DNA of 64,000 nt from Rhipicephalus microplus. Its lineage: Eukaryota > Arthropoda > Arachnida > Ixodida > Ixodidae. The stretch covers positions 9,729,501 to 9,793,500 of the forward strand of contig NC_134704.1 of NCBI RefSeq assembly GCF_043290135.1, written 5' to 3'. The notes under the pieces were generated by a model, which saw only the letters and a list, made by a program, of their open reading frames with translations, was not told where the DNA came from and did no database searches. Numbering within the stretch: the first letter of the stretch is position 1; each line of letters opens with the position of its first letter. Made by a program: the position numbers and the translations under genes. Below are positions 48,849-60,324 of the stretch, piece after piece.

Positions 48849-48954
48849 GGTTGTCTGCCGAACACAACCAAGTTCCCATGGTGCACAAGCGACGTACGTG
48901 GTCATCGGGAATCGTGCCGGCATCACTAAGGCACAAGAAAAGTTCCACTACAAG
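48849..48954 (+). CDS. Plexin exon 10: end of first IPT/TIG domain
   Basis: Acceptor tcatcacag, donor TACAAG|gtacca. The first base completes Arg; 35 codons follow: VVCRTQPSSHGAQATYVVI and GNRAGITKAQEKFHYK. This is the second half of an IPT/TIG domain, with the V-x-C strand and the final F-x-Y strand. The donor fits consensus only at GTA and lacks G at position +5. If it were not used, the frame would run 43 codons further and stop at 49081-49083. The next plexin exon, expected to open another IPT domain, was not found before the window end. Confidence 0.88.
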
Positions 48955-50539
48955 GTACCATGCGTCTTCCTTATAGCACACCATGCTTTTAACTTGCTGT
49001 TGCCACAAGGGCCTCACAGGTCTTTCCATACAGCAGATACGGATCCCATTTGTTCTTTCTGTATGCTAATGCGGTTTCCGTAAATTCCGTATCAAAGTTT
49101 CTATATATTCCGTATTGCCGTATGGCTATCCGTATAACAGATACGAATTTCGTATGTTCGGTAAGACTACCCTACATACGCTCATATGTAATTCTTCATG
49201 TATCATGTGTGCCTTGCAATACCTTTTACAAAATTTCCGTGTGCGTATACGTTCGTACAGAATCTATACACTTACCACTCATCGAAAGTCGGTCCTTCAA
49301 GAAATATATCACACGGAGCATCTCTCATTCTTCCTGTAAACGAACGAAAATTGCGACCTGAGTGAGAAGCTTGTTGCCAGCCAGGCATAGTGCATGCTCA
49401 CGAGAATCAATAATATTGATTCATTGTTATCCAGCCATCCAGTCGACGAAAAAACTCGTCATTCAAGGTAGAAGTTTAGCTTTATTTTAAAGGTTGCTAC
49501 CTGGTTTCAAAACAAATCACGAGAAAAAATAAACAACTAGCTGACTTTGGTCGAAACAGATGAGGCAACAAATAATCTTTCTATAGCCAACATAGCGCGC
49601 ACAGTTCATCATGTATGAAAGCTGTTCTCCATGGGCCACTCCGTTATCGGCGCAGCCAATCCTGCCCGCCCGGCGCGACGTCAGAACGAATATGCGGGCT
49701 CTGCTGCGGAGCTTCAGCAGCACTTTCACGCGCCCGTCGTCAGAAAGTTGTTTTACACAATGAAAGCTTTAAGTTTCAGGCGGGTGTCAGTCGGGCTGAG
49801 CATGGTAAATGGGCTAAATCCATCTACGCTGAAAAGCGTCAGGCAAGATCCCAACTTCACCGGGGAATATTTTTTTTTTCATTGGTTTGTGTACACACGC
49901 GCGCGCTTCGTCGGGGTATATAGATTGCAGCAGCGTGTGTCGCGAGCAACCGTCGTTTGCATTTCGTGTAGAGTGGCCGATTATTGCGGATTAGGCCTGC
50001 CGCAAACTTCTAGAAGGCATTCCTTGTTCGTCAGGATGGATAGAAAAATGAAACGCGATGCGACGGCACGGGCGGCATTGAGAAACGCTGCCATATATAT
50101 ACGATACGTATTTGCGACACGTGAGATTAGAAGAGCGATCACTGACGTAGCGCTCGCTTGACGCTCAGCGAACGAACGTAATGAACACCGCATGCGAGAT
50201 TTTTAATCCATTGTCGCCTATTCTTGGCTTAGTGTCCCACGAAGATAGGCAGGGTAGAGGCCTTCGACATATAGCCTATACAACGCAATTTTTAAAGCAA
50301 CAGTGACAGTAAAGCAATGCGCATGATTTTGACGACATTAGGCGGATTTGGAAAGGCTTCCGCTATATATGCCCTCACTAACGAGATTCGAGCTTATCGT
50401 TCAGGCAAGGTGTGACAAGTAGCAACAAAAAACAAATAAAAAGGAAAGGAGAAAGACAAATAGTAGAAACTTATGACAATAATGGTAAGAGAGAAAAATT
50501 CACAGCATTCACTGAATGAATGATTGTGAGTGGGGCGAA

Positions 50540-50665
50540 GCGTCCATCAATCCGTCCATGCTTCCGTTCATCCATACGTGCACCCGTTCATGCGTCCGTC
50601 TGCTTGTCCGTCTGTTCGTAAGCTTGTCTGTCTGTCGTCCGTACGTCTGTGCCTCCGTCCATCCA
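50540..50665 (+). repeat. Degenerate (CCGT/CCAT)n microsatellite
   Basis: A 120-base run of tetranucleotides around gtccgtc, ccatc and ttcgt. It makes a Ser/Cys/Pro-rich frame that is not a gene. Confidence 0.85.
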
Positions 50666-52279
50666 CCTTGTGCACACTTCGAGTACCACCATCTCGCTTC
50701 TTTTTATTATATATTCATCACATACAAGTACCGCGACCCACCGGAGAATCCAAGAACTAAACTAGAGTATGTACCCCCATTCTGCTGTCAGCGCTTTGTT
50801 AACACTGTGAGCGTGATAACGATGCCGTGCTACGTTTTTAGTAACATGTGGACACGCGGATTTGTGCCTAAGGCCGGGTATGTGCCACTGGTATGTGGGT
50901 ATGTGCCACAGGTTACGCACTACGAAAACGGCGGACGCAAAACCACGCCATAAGAAGCTCCCTAAAACATGAATGCAAACCAAGTTGCACCCGTTGTGCT
51001 ACCCTACACTGGGGAAGGTGGAAAGAAACGAAAGAATAGAGAAGGGAAGAAAGTAGAGGTAAAGTAATACGACGCGTAGTAGCGTGTACCGCCCACATGC
51101 CCTGAATAGAGAATTTTAGTTGATTGTACGCAAGGCTGTACGTCCACAACGTGCTGCGCGCTGCGTACACTCCGTTTAAGGCTGCGTCTTACAGCATTAG
51201 TTTACCGTGCGCAACTCAAACGTGTACTGCACCTCGGCGTCAACAGGCCCGACTTTAAGGGTTGCTTCACGCCATCTCGTGGAGAGGCAAGAAGTTGCAA
51301 TAACCGATATTAGTCGACAAAATATACAAATCGGGACATGAGACAAGGCAACCTTTTTGGATGACGACTAATGGTTTGGAGTGTTGAGGCTAGGGGAACT
51401 AGCAGCATGAGGGAGAGAGATGGCGAAGACAATCGCTTATTTCCATTTTAACATTTAGAGTTCGCTACCGAGGTTTTCCAAGATTACCCGACATAATTAA
51501 AAAAAAACCAAACTGGAGTTACTCAACACTAAATACGAAAATTCCCCCATTGGTGGCAGCGTCTTCACGTGTCATTCTTTATGTCGTGATAGCTGCTTTC
51601 ACATAGATGAGAGCACCATGTGCGAGAAAAATCACCTGAGCTTCACAGAATACGAACGTCCATCTACATGCACGATAAATGCATGACCAGAACTAATCTT
51701 TACTTTATAACACCTGGAATACTTTTGCAGGCGATCATTCAGACATTTTTCGGTTAGACACACGCAGCAATCACCACAGTTCTAAGGGATATCACACACA
51801 CGGCGGCCGCGCACACCTCACGAAACCGTCGCGGTGCTTGTCAAGATCACGTTCCTGCTTCTTCATAAATGACTTTGTAGAGTCGGCCAAAGTTACACTC
51901 CAGCTTAGCAGCAATCCCAATTCACTGCACCTGCTCACTTATTGGCTTCAAGCTACTTATTTAAGTTTCAAGTTCACCGAAATTCACACGGGCTTCGTTC
52001 GCTGCCACGACCACCGTAGTGTCGTCGGTCGCAGCCATCTTGTCTGTTTTGGTCTTGGCTGTTCGAGATCTCACGAGACCCGCTTGTAAGGTACGCAATG
52101 CCCGTAGCGGGCGCAACGTAAGCGCCTAGATGTGGTGTGCGCATCCCCGGCGTGCGCAAACGCACGCATCTTAGGTTCAGCGCATGCGCAATCTTCTCCC
52201 TCTTCCACGTTCGGCCTTTGCGCACGCTAAATTGAAACTCTCTGATGTCATAATACTGCAAACTGTCGCAGAGCATGGG

Positions 52280-52362
52280 TAGACTTCGACTGTCTTAGAT
52301 GAAGTACACTGCAATCCATGATATTGAAGAAGGCTTCCAAGGTCTAGCTCCACTGTATACAG
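52280..52362 (-). repeat. Dispersed repeat E, copy 1
   Basis: In minus orientation it carries accttggaagccttcttcaa, gattgcagtgtacttcat and gacagtcgaagt. The same blocks occur in order at 62685-62768. Both encode a short LQCTS-x-x-TVE peptide in one frame, so it may be a coding relic of unknown origin. Confidence 0.6.
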
Positions 52363-52577
52363 AACTTGCAGTGCACTTCGAACTGATAGGTTTGTCCTCC
52401 CGGTGAGGAGTGTTTGCATTGTGCTTATAATTACCTCAGCACAGTGATAGCACGTATACGCAATTGTCACAGAATTACTCAGTATAGAACCTTGTGTGGT
52501 GTCTCTGTGGACGCGCAGTGGCGGTAAGGACGGCCACATGACATCCGCCGACGTCGCCTTCCTCCCCTTTGCGTCTT

Positions 52578-53250
52578 TTAACACCAGAGCGTTAAGCTCG
52601 TGTCGCAGAAAACCCGCCGCCGGCGTCGGCCCTGTTGGTTTTTTCACTCACAATTGTGAGTGAAAAATCGTCTGCCAGCGCGTCTGTGACCGAGAAATCA
52701 AGTTGTCGAGATAGCCGCGGGAGGCCGCTATCTGTTCACGCGTGCGCGCGCGCGATAACACTGAGAAAGCCGCGCATTCGAAGAAAAAAAAGTGCTCAAG
52801 GTCATCAGGCGCGGTAGTTTCTTCACCCTGCCACCCCTCCCTACTTAGCTTCTAGCGCTTTCGTCGGGACGAGAGAAGAGATAATGTCATTGCAGCATGC
52901 GACAAACCTTTGTAACTCCACTCGCACTGGACGTATTTTTAAAAATTTTCGCGGCGTTGAACTTGTGAAGCAATAAGCTATTCTGGTGAATTCATTTCGT
53001 GGTTACTTGAAATTGTGTTTCAGGGCCCCTTTAACGCATTTTTTTTTGACAAATGTCACGGCGAAAACGAGCCCATTTGGCGATAATAGGGCGCAATGGT
53101 CCAATCTACTGTGTGCGTGTTTGTGTGCGTGCGTGTGTATGTAACGAAACACATAAATAAGCGTGCACTTAGCTGTTAAAGGGTGCCCTAGGGGCCGGAT
53201 TTCGCTATAGCGTTCAACTCTTAAAGGCGAAGTGAAGCTTAAGGGTCCCC
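52578..53250 (+). repeat. Dispersed repeat B, copy 2
   Basis: It starts with agagcgttaagctcgtgtcg then cagaa and ends with gcgttcaactcttaaaggcg then cttaagggtcccc, as in the copy at 3908-4540. It contains a perfect 28-bp palindrome near the start and a (gt)n-like run at 53113-53140. Its right edge abuts a LINE relic. Confidence 0.65.
52640..52667. repeat. Perfect 28-bp palindrome
   Basis: Centred between 52653 and 52654 on caattg, with tttcactcac on the left and gtgagtgaaa on the right. The other copy of repeat B lacks it. Confidence 0.95.
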
Positions 53251-53900
53251 AATTTTTCTTCTGTCCGAATGTAGGGCGTTGGTTGGTTGTGGTGGAGGAA
53301 CAGTCCACGGAGGTGGAGCTGTCTGGAAACAGGACTCAAGTGGTCCGCTGTAATAGGACACCGTGGTGATGGTCCTGATCGGGCCGCAGTATTCCTGGAG
53401 TTTTGCAGGTGTCGGAACGTCGTTATCGCTTTCTGACAATATCAGCGCCTTATTTGTGTACTAGGTCATTTCTTACCTTCTATTTTCTGGAAGAGTGTCT
53501 TGATAAAGCTTCACGCGATTGATAAAGCTTCACGCGATGCGTGGAAACTGGGACACTTCAGGGTAGTTTCTGGGCAGGATTCTGAATTGTGGGGTTTTGC
53601 ACATCGGGGGCAAACCACCACGTTCCCGCAATCTGCGCTCACATCGCCCGTTTTCGGACACTTGTGGCATTGCTTTTGGTGTAGATGGATGAACCACATG
53701 TCGAAAGTTGCCTACCTTCACGCGGAATGGCAAAGTGTCGCTTCTCAAAATAATCTTCACGCAACGCGACTTACCGAAGTGTAGTACGTGGACGATGTCG
53801 GCGGGATTACTCGCTTCCTTGATTAGAATACGAAGATCTACACAAGGAGTGGTGATGTCAACATGGTGTATTACACCAACCACCAGGTTAGCTCATATTC
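53250..53900 (-). pseudogene. LINE ORF1 relic with zinc knuckles
   Basis: On the minus strand one frame reads VDITTPCVDLRILI, LHFGKSRCVKIILRSDTLPF and RVKVGNFRHVVHPSTPK. A frameshift then leads to QCHKCPKTGDVSADC, VVVCPRCAKPHNSESCP and ETTLKCPSFHASREA. This matches the nucleic-acid-binding ORF1 of I/R1-like LINEs: an RRM-like end followed by CCHC knuckles. In the first knuckle the histidine is replaced by Asp (GDVSADC). A 19-base tandem duplication at 53501-53538 adds a further break. No polymerase part lies next to it. Confidence 0.7.
53501..53538 (-). repeat. 19-base tandem duplication
   Basis: The unit gataaagcttcacgcgat plus one base occurs twice in a row within the ORF1 relic. Confidence 0.9.
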
Positions 53901-54537
53901 CACCAAGCACAGTGAAAAATGAGCTTCTGCTCGGATATCATCCATGTCTGTGAAGCAAGATAGATATGATAGATGACTGGTGTATACTATGTCTACAGCC
54001 AATAAATTCTTTAGGAGGCTCATTTCTGCATCTCTTGAATTGGTTAACATCCCTGCCTTTCCTTTCCTTCCTGCCTTCCTTCATTTGGCGCCAAATACTC
54101 GGGTTTTTTTTTCCAAATGGTCTGCCCAAGCAGGTGCCTAAATTTGATGGCATGATGAGCACAAATAAATCGGTATAATTATTTGAGGTCACCCTCTGCT
54201 GCACATTAGATGTCGCTGAAGGTAGCGTTTCACCCAGCGATCTTCGTTCTGGTATACGACTGTAAATGGAGATGATTAGGTGTTACAACTTAAGTGTAGG
54301 CTCGTCTGACCGCAGTGATATGAAGAAATTTCTATCTTCAACAAGACAAGTACACTTGTCGAAATGTCGACTCTATAGGCACAGTTCATGTCCAATTATT
54401 TTTCACCTTATTCAGGTGATGCAACATCACACTGACACATTTATGTTGACATTGTGCGTTTATATACTGCATCACCTTCTCAAGACGCATATGGATGGGT
54501 GTCCTAATATTTGTCGAGAGTATACGTTCGAAACCAT

Positions 54538-54735
54538 GACGTGATTATGAAGAACGCCGTAGTGGAGGGCTCCAAAAATTATAACACCCGCGATTCTTTA
54601 ATGTTCGCCTAAGTCTAAGTACACAGGCCTCGAGCTTTTAGTCGCCATTGAAGTGCTACCACGACGGCCGAGTTTCGATTCTGCGTCGTTCTGGTAAGCG
54701 GTTGAGCACAACAACCACTAGACTTCCGTGGCTTG
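54538..54735 (-). mobile_element. SINE, old copy
   Basis: Minus-strand copy with gaacgccgtagtggagggct, aagtacacaggcctcgagct and a degenerate tRNA-like head ending near 54733 (caaccactagacttccgtgg). No target duplication seen. Confidence 0.75.
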
Positions 54736-54917
54736 TCTGTACGCGGGCTCGAAGAAAACGTTAGCCAAGCAGTTTTAAAGGAGCCCTTCGACACTTTTCC
54801 AGCAAATAGCCTGTTTCCTTACTTTTAATTTACCGCCCTATGAATTAAGTTTCACACAATTTTTGGGGATCCGTTAAGTACGACTGCAGTTAAAAAAATT
54901 ACACCATCTCCTGCTAA

Positions 54918-55440
54918 AGAAAACCATGTGTAGATGCGAATTAGCGGGCCCTAACGCTTACACTGGCTTTGATGCTGGCGATCATCCGAAGTTGCGCAGG
55001 AGAGAAACCTTATTGAGTGAAATGTGGGGTTTAATGTCCAAAAACCACCATGTGGTTATTAGAAACGCCGTAGTGGAGGGCTCCGGACATTTCGACCACC
55101 TTTTCTTTAACGTGCACACAAATTGTTTGACGTTCTTTAAAGTTATTTAACGTGCACCCGAGTCTGAGCACATGGGCCTACAGCAATTTCGCCTCCTTCA
55201 GGAGAAAAACCCGGGGAAGCGCAACGCATGCAGTGATGGAGCAGTGTTTCCTACTGAAAAATTGAATCACTGCTAATGGGCAATGAGAAACAGAAGCCCC
55301 CGATTGCACACAGAGACCCGCAGTCTGCATTTACACTTGGAATTTTCATTCAACAACGCACAGGAGAAATCTCCCATCGGCACTACCTTGGAGGGCATGA
55401 TCTAGTGTCTATAAATATCTGGTGGCCAGACAACTGTTGC
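54918..55440 (+). repeat. Dispersed repeat C, copy 2, split by a SINE
   Basis: The left part (ccatgtgtagatgcgaatta to gttgcgcaggagagaaacc) and the right part (aggagaaaaacc to atctggtggccaga) align in order with 35720-36050. The gap is filled by the SINE at 55010-55199. Confidence 0.8.
55010..55199 (-). mobile_element. SINE, head-truncated, nested in repeat C
   Basis: Minus-strand copy with tgtggggtttaatgtccaaa, cgtagtggagggctccggac and gagcacatgggcctacagca. The tRNA-like head is missing. It is flanked by aggagagaaacc (54998-55009) and aggagaaaaacc (55200-55211), a 12-base target duplication with one difference. The ttctttaa-cgtgcac block is doubled at 55106-55157. Confidence 0.88.
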
Positions 55441-55462
55441 GCAGCGCGAGCCGTTGGTTTTT

Positions 55463-56505
55463 CAATACGAAAAATTGCTTAGCGAACTTCGGCCACTTTG
55501 ACCGTATCTGTCTATCTAGCCACCTACGACTTTGAGCTCTTCTGGCTGTTACATAAAAATGGTACCTATACCGAAATCCGTATGGCAGAACATGACTGTA
55601 TGTATCTTCACATATACAAATTCTTGGTATTACGGGACGTGAATGGCTGACGAAGGTATATCACTGGTGGAAACATGATAATCTTGAGATGCGTGTCATG
55701 TACGAACATGACTACATGTCACGCTGAAGATGCACTCGCGGCCGTTTCGCTAGCTTCACATATACTAAATTTGGTATTACGTGATCGAACGGACGATGAC
55801 GGTAAATGACACGTCCGAAACATGATAATCACGACATGCGTGTCATGTAAACATGACTACATGATACGTCCATAGTGCGCTTGTGGCCGCTTCGCTGACT
55901 TCACATATCCCAAATTCGGTTTTACGTGACGTGAATGATTGATGAAGGTACATGAATACATGACCGGCGCAAACATGATGATCATGACATGTTACATGTA
56001 AGAACATCACAATATACCAAGCTAATGATGCGCTCGCAGCCGTTTCGCTAGCTTCACATATACCAAATTGGGCATTACATGATGCGAATAGACGAAAAAG
56101 GTAAAATACACATCCAAACATGATAATTATGACGTGCGTGTCATGTAAAACATGACTGCATGCTTCACTAATAGCATGCTCGCGGCCGTTTCTCAAGCTT
56201 CAAATACACCAAATTTGGTATCACGTGACGTGAATAGACGATGATGAAGGTGTATGACACATCCGAACATGATACTTATGATATGCGTGCCATGTAAAAC
56301 ATGACTACATGCTTCGCTAATAGCATGCTTGCGGCCGTTTCTAAAGCTTCAAATACACCAAATTTGGTATCACGTGATGTGAATAGACGATGATGAAAGT
56401 GAATGACACGTCCAAGCATGATAATCATGACATGCATGTCATGCAAGACATGACTACATGCTACGCTCATAACGCACTCACAGCTTTTCGCTAGCTTGAC
56501 ATATA

Positions 56506-56591
<86 letters not shown>

Positions 56592-56708
56592 CGTGTACGG
56601 CATAATTTACGTCCACCTAGTAGCATTGTGCTCATTTTAAAGTGCCATATCTTTTTTCCTTTTTTTTCTTTTTTCGTGCTTCGCATATAATAGGTTCCCG
56701 TGGTACGT
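55463..56708 (-). repeat. Element A, copy 2, with internal ~148-bp tandem array
   Basis: Reverse-orientation counterpart of 4868-5753. The left edge is acgaaaaattgcttagcgaa; the right edge is cgtgcttcgcatataatagg then ttcccgtggtacg. Inside, the unit with gccgtttcgctagcttcaca, taccaaatttggtat, aacatgataatcatgacatg and catgactacatg repeats about six times. The gccgttt landmark falls near 55741, 55887, 56039, 56184, 56334 and 56482. The array is longer than in copy 1 and ends in AT and GA microsatellites. Confidence 0.78.
56506..56588. repeat. (TA)n followed by (GA)n compound microsatellite
   Basis: About 46 bases of alternating TA followed by about 35 bases of alternating GA, grown out of the catatacca motif of the last array unit in element A copy 2. 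Confidence 0.97.
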
Positions 56709-56734
56709 GTGAACTAGCATTTTTTTAAAACAAA

Positions 56735-57046
56735 AAACTCTCCAGCAGACGCTGCCTACATCGGTATTGCAAGACGAGAGAAGGGGGAGCGTAGGAGGGG
56801 AGAGGAGGCGGTGCGCATACGCAATGGTTACACTCTACAATGGTGGTGTAAATGCCGCGAGGAGGGATGCCTAGAGGAGAGAGGGGGAGAGCTAGTGTAA
56901 ACGAGCAGATGCTGCTCGAGTCAGCGCTGCGAGCCGATAGAGGGGACCGTAGGTGAGCAAGGAGGAGGTGACGCGCATGCGCAGTAAAGGTAGTCACGCT
57001 GCACACCGGATCGCGATCAACCATAGTGTACTTCGCATCTGAAGAG
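56735..57046 (-). repeat. Dispersed repeat D, copy 4
   Basis: The right end, in minus orientation, starts with cttcagatgcgaagtacact then atggttgatcgcgatccggtg. The interior is purine-rich on the + strand with agcagacgctgcctacatcg and agcagatgctgctcgagtca. It aligns as the reverse of 37331-37630. Confidence 0.7.
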
Positions 57047-60000
57047 AATTCGCGACGTGTTCTAAGCGCCTTCTCTCCTTTCACACCAGCGAGCCCACTG
57101 AACCCATCGAAAGAGGGAATTGACAAGAAGGCAAGATGGTGCATCCTTTCAACAGCACGTGTGACGACCTCGAGCACTTTATTTTCATTTGTCCTGCGAA
57201 TGTGCGGCTTACTTCCAGTGTGATCCCCAGTGTGCGTACGCGTGCGTGGCGGCATCTCGCCGTGAACACAGTAACTAGGCGCACGGCCGGAGTCAAGTCC
57301 GGCCGCGCTCACGACGCTGAAATCAGGTAACAGTCATGGACTGCGGGGATATGGCGCAGTAATTTAGGTATGAGACATCACAATCAAAAACGTTGCAAAA
57401 ACACAAGATACAATTGAAGAATCGACAAAGATGCATCTGTTGTGTTCTCGCGCAGTCTTCAACCATGAACTCGCACAATTTTGTCTAACTATCAATGTTA
57501 TATGACATAATTTGTAGAGAGAAGATGAAGTCATTTCTATAGTTGACTTTGAAAACTAATAATAAACTGTAGGCCCCATGCTGCGCTACAGTGTTAGCTC
57601 GCATGTTCCCAGGAGCCTCGGCAACCTGTCAGCAGCGTTTCTTGAACCATGCTGAAAAAATGTTGCAGGGCTTCTATAAAAACATGTCAGGCATTGCTTG
57701 ATATCCACCAAACAAGCATATCTGCTTCTTTTCGACGCATAATTGTTCGGCTTAGGTGTTGCCGGAACTCGCCTTGCAGTCACCTGCATAACGCTGGCTG
57801 TCCGTTTCCACGTGGAGCGAGCTTGTCGAGGCAAGGTTGGTAATGTGCAGTAGGTAGGTCTCCGTGCATATGGCACGAATTCAATTCCCGCTACCTTCTT
57901 ATTGCCTTTGGGGCGGAAGGAGATGGGGGAGATCGGATTAGCATACATTTTAATTCGATATGCCATGGCGGCTCACTGCATGCAGCCTGATTTTGTCTAT
58001 CGCATGCTTTTGCTTATGTGATTGCATATAAACCGAGCTACGAGGGCACGCAAATTTGTGCGTGCCTTGACTGGGGAGGGGAGTATGCTTATGGAGGTAG
58101 ATGCACGACTTACTCTGTTTTTTTACTCGTGGGTGAGGAGCGAATCCAATTTTGACAACGAAGACAGTGCAAAATTACCCAGTGCGTATGCGTTATTCAA
58201 CGTCGTACAAAATGTAATCTCTCGGAAGAATTAGAAAATAGTAATACGGAGCGGAAAACGATGCCGATTACATCTTCCTTACTCTGGCCTCTATTTTCTT
58301 TCGCTGTCTTCATAATTTTTTTTCCGTTGGCATATTGGTTCAAGAATATATGAAGCCACTAAATATTTAATTCCCGTTGAAAGCAGTATAGAAGAACGGA
58401 ATGAAGAAAACGCGCTGAGCGGCAAAGGTGGCCTGCGATGATTTCGTGATATGAAGGACTAAGGAAGACTGCCGTGGCCTGCACTGATCTTTCAAACCTA
58501 ATCAAGATGAAAAGGCGCTCAAGCAAAGATACCTCGCTAAATGTGTCAGGAATCTGAATACGTCAGTACAATTTGTCTTTTTTTTCTGAAAATGCCTGCG
58601 TAGTGTCTCAGCGCAGCATTTGCATTAGCGGAGCATTCGGCCGAAAAAAAAGAGGACATTTGTTTGCGCATCTATATTCCATTATTAGGTGATTGGTTAC
58701 CGCCTGATTTGTTTAGGCCATGAGAGATTGGAATAGTCATTTGAATATATGGGGTGCGCCTAGTTAGAGTTCATAATTTTGTCAACGTCCTCTATGACTA
58801 CGTGACCGAATAGAGGTTGTTGACAGTAGCCTGAGGTACGGAAAGAAGTAGAAATCTAAGAGGTCGTTTTTCTCGCTCATTGAAACTAAGTTAACTCGAA
58901 TTAACAGTTAATTCGAACTGACGCTCAGGTCCCGGTACGGCCCTGTCTACGGGGAATACCTTCCGATAATTCGAAAGCGTCTGTATGCACAATCATTATT
59001 TTAAACTGGGGGCCTCTGTTTTTCTCGCTTCTTGCAGAATTAGAGCGCAAAGTGATCACAACGTGTTGCAAAACCAGACCAAGTTCACTAGAGATGCACA
59101 ACAACGAAACAGCAGCACTTCTCAGCAGCTGAGAATTCGGACACCACGCTGAGCTGCTGGAAAGGGGCAAACAACTATTATTGACTTGCGACAGAAGAGG
59201 CGCAAAAAAATTCAACTTGCTGATTACTTTTATTGGTGCTAACTCTGCCATTTAAAGTAATGTGTTTGGGAGCATATATAACGTCATATATTTTTTATTG
59301 GGGCTCACTGATCGCATGAGATGCACTTGCGCGTGCTTGTTTCTGGCGTATCACCGACTGATAAATTATTTCGTTCACTGTTTCAGCGCCACGAACCAAA
59401 CAAAAACGTGTAGTAGTGCCGAATTCGCAATAACGAGTCAAGAGATGTCTTCATCCCGCGCAGTGCGGAGTGATGTCCGTTCATTCTAACGCCCGCCCGC
59501 AAAGTCACACTCCGTTTGTTTCGAACAATCTTTAACAATTTTTCGTAAAGTGCTTCGAGTTCGAGCGATTGATATTTTACTGTATTTGTTTGGTACAATT
59601 TGTACAGTCATTTCTAGTCGAAGCTTATGTGTTCAGAGACTTATTGCTGGCCGAGAATGCAGGAGAACGGGCAGTGGTCAGCAGCTTTCGGCAAAGCGCA
59701 GCAACCACAAGCTCATGCCAATGGTGATGCATGTTATTTGTTGCATCTACGTGTCTATTGGACAGATTTTGTGCAGTCTGCAGCGTTTTATTCTTGTAAA
59801 CGATGGCTACTAGAGTGCCGAAATCAGTAAACGCCATCACTTAGGCGTGATAGCCAAACACCTCAAGTAATCCAAAGTTTACACGTAATGACACGTTCAT
59901 AAACTTAACTCGAGAACAAATGCCAGCCTCACTCGTGCAGCGCTGCATGCATGGTTTAGGCTTAGGTTACCACCAGTATGAATTTCTGTAACACCAATTC

Positions 60001-60324
60001 TGCTAACAATTTCAGATGATTCAGCAAGCGCTAACAGCAATAGTACTACCTGAGTACTCGTACACTATTCCACAAAATGAGGGAACGGGTCTTGATCATC
60101 GCTGCTCAGTATTATGCGTGTACGGAGTAGTGTACGAAAGCCGCGCACTCCATCGTCTGTGATTTTCGCGGGTAGGCAGCTCAAAACACCCAGGAGCCCC
60201 AACCAAAGAAGATGCAACGCATAGCCACAGATCTCCTCACGCATGAGTGGTTTCAGTGTGCTTTGATAGTAACCTAAGAAAGAAAAAAAATGCGACCTAG
60301 AAAGTAAAAAAAATTCTCATCAGC

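Larger units (their letters stand above)
8504..48954 (+). other. Plexin gene, middle of ectodomain (10 internal exons, probably plexin-B type)
   Basis: Ten short coding blocks on the + strand, each bounded by an AG acceptor and a GT (once GC) donor, join in compatible phases (0,1,2,0,0,0,1,0,2,0 at the exon ends) into 415 uninterrupted codons. The joined protein follows the domain order of plexin ectodomains: PSI1 end, TIG_plexin segment, PSI2, second TIG segment, PSI3, IPT1. Plexins are single-pass receptors for semaphorins and signal through a cytoplasmic Ras/Rap GAP domain. That domain, the sema domain, the start codon and the stop codon are not in the window. The blocks span 40 kb for 1246 coding bases. 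The B-type assignment rests on remembered resemblance ([30 protein letters not shown]) and is less certain than the family call. Confidence 0.93.

Noticed and set aside
56725..57312. 195-codon minus-strand open frame
   Set aside because: It runs through repeat D and into unrelated flanking DNA. The same repeat elsewhere does not keep the frame.
57130..57330. Plus-strand segment with DLEHFIFICP, similar to the end of LINE zinc-finger tails
   Set aside because: Only about ten residues match and no second landmark is near, so I do not list it as a LINE relic.
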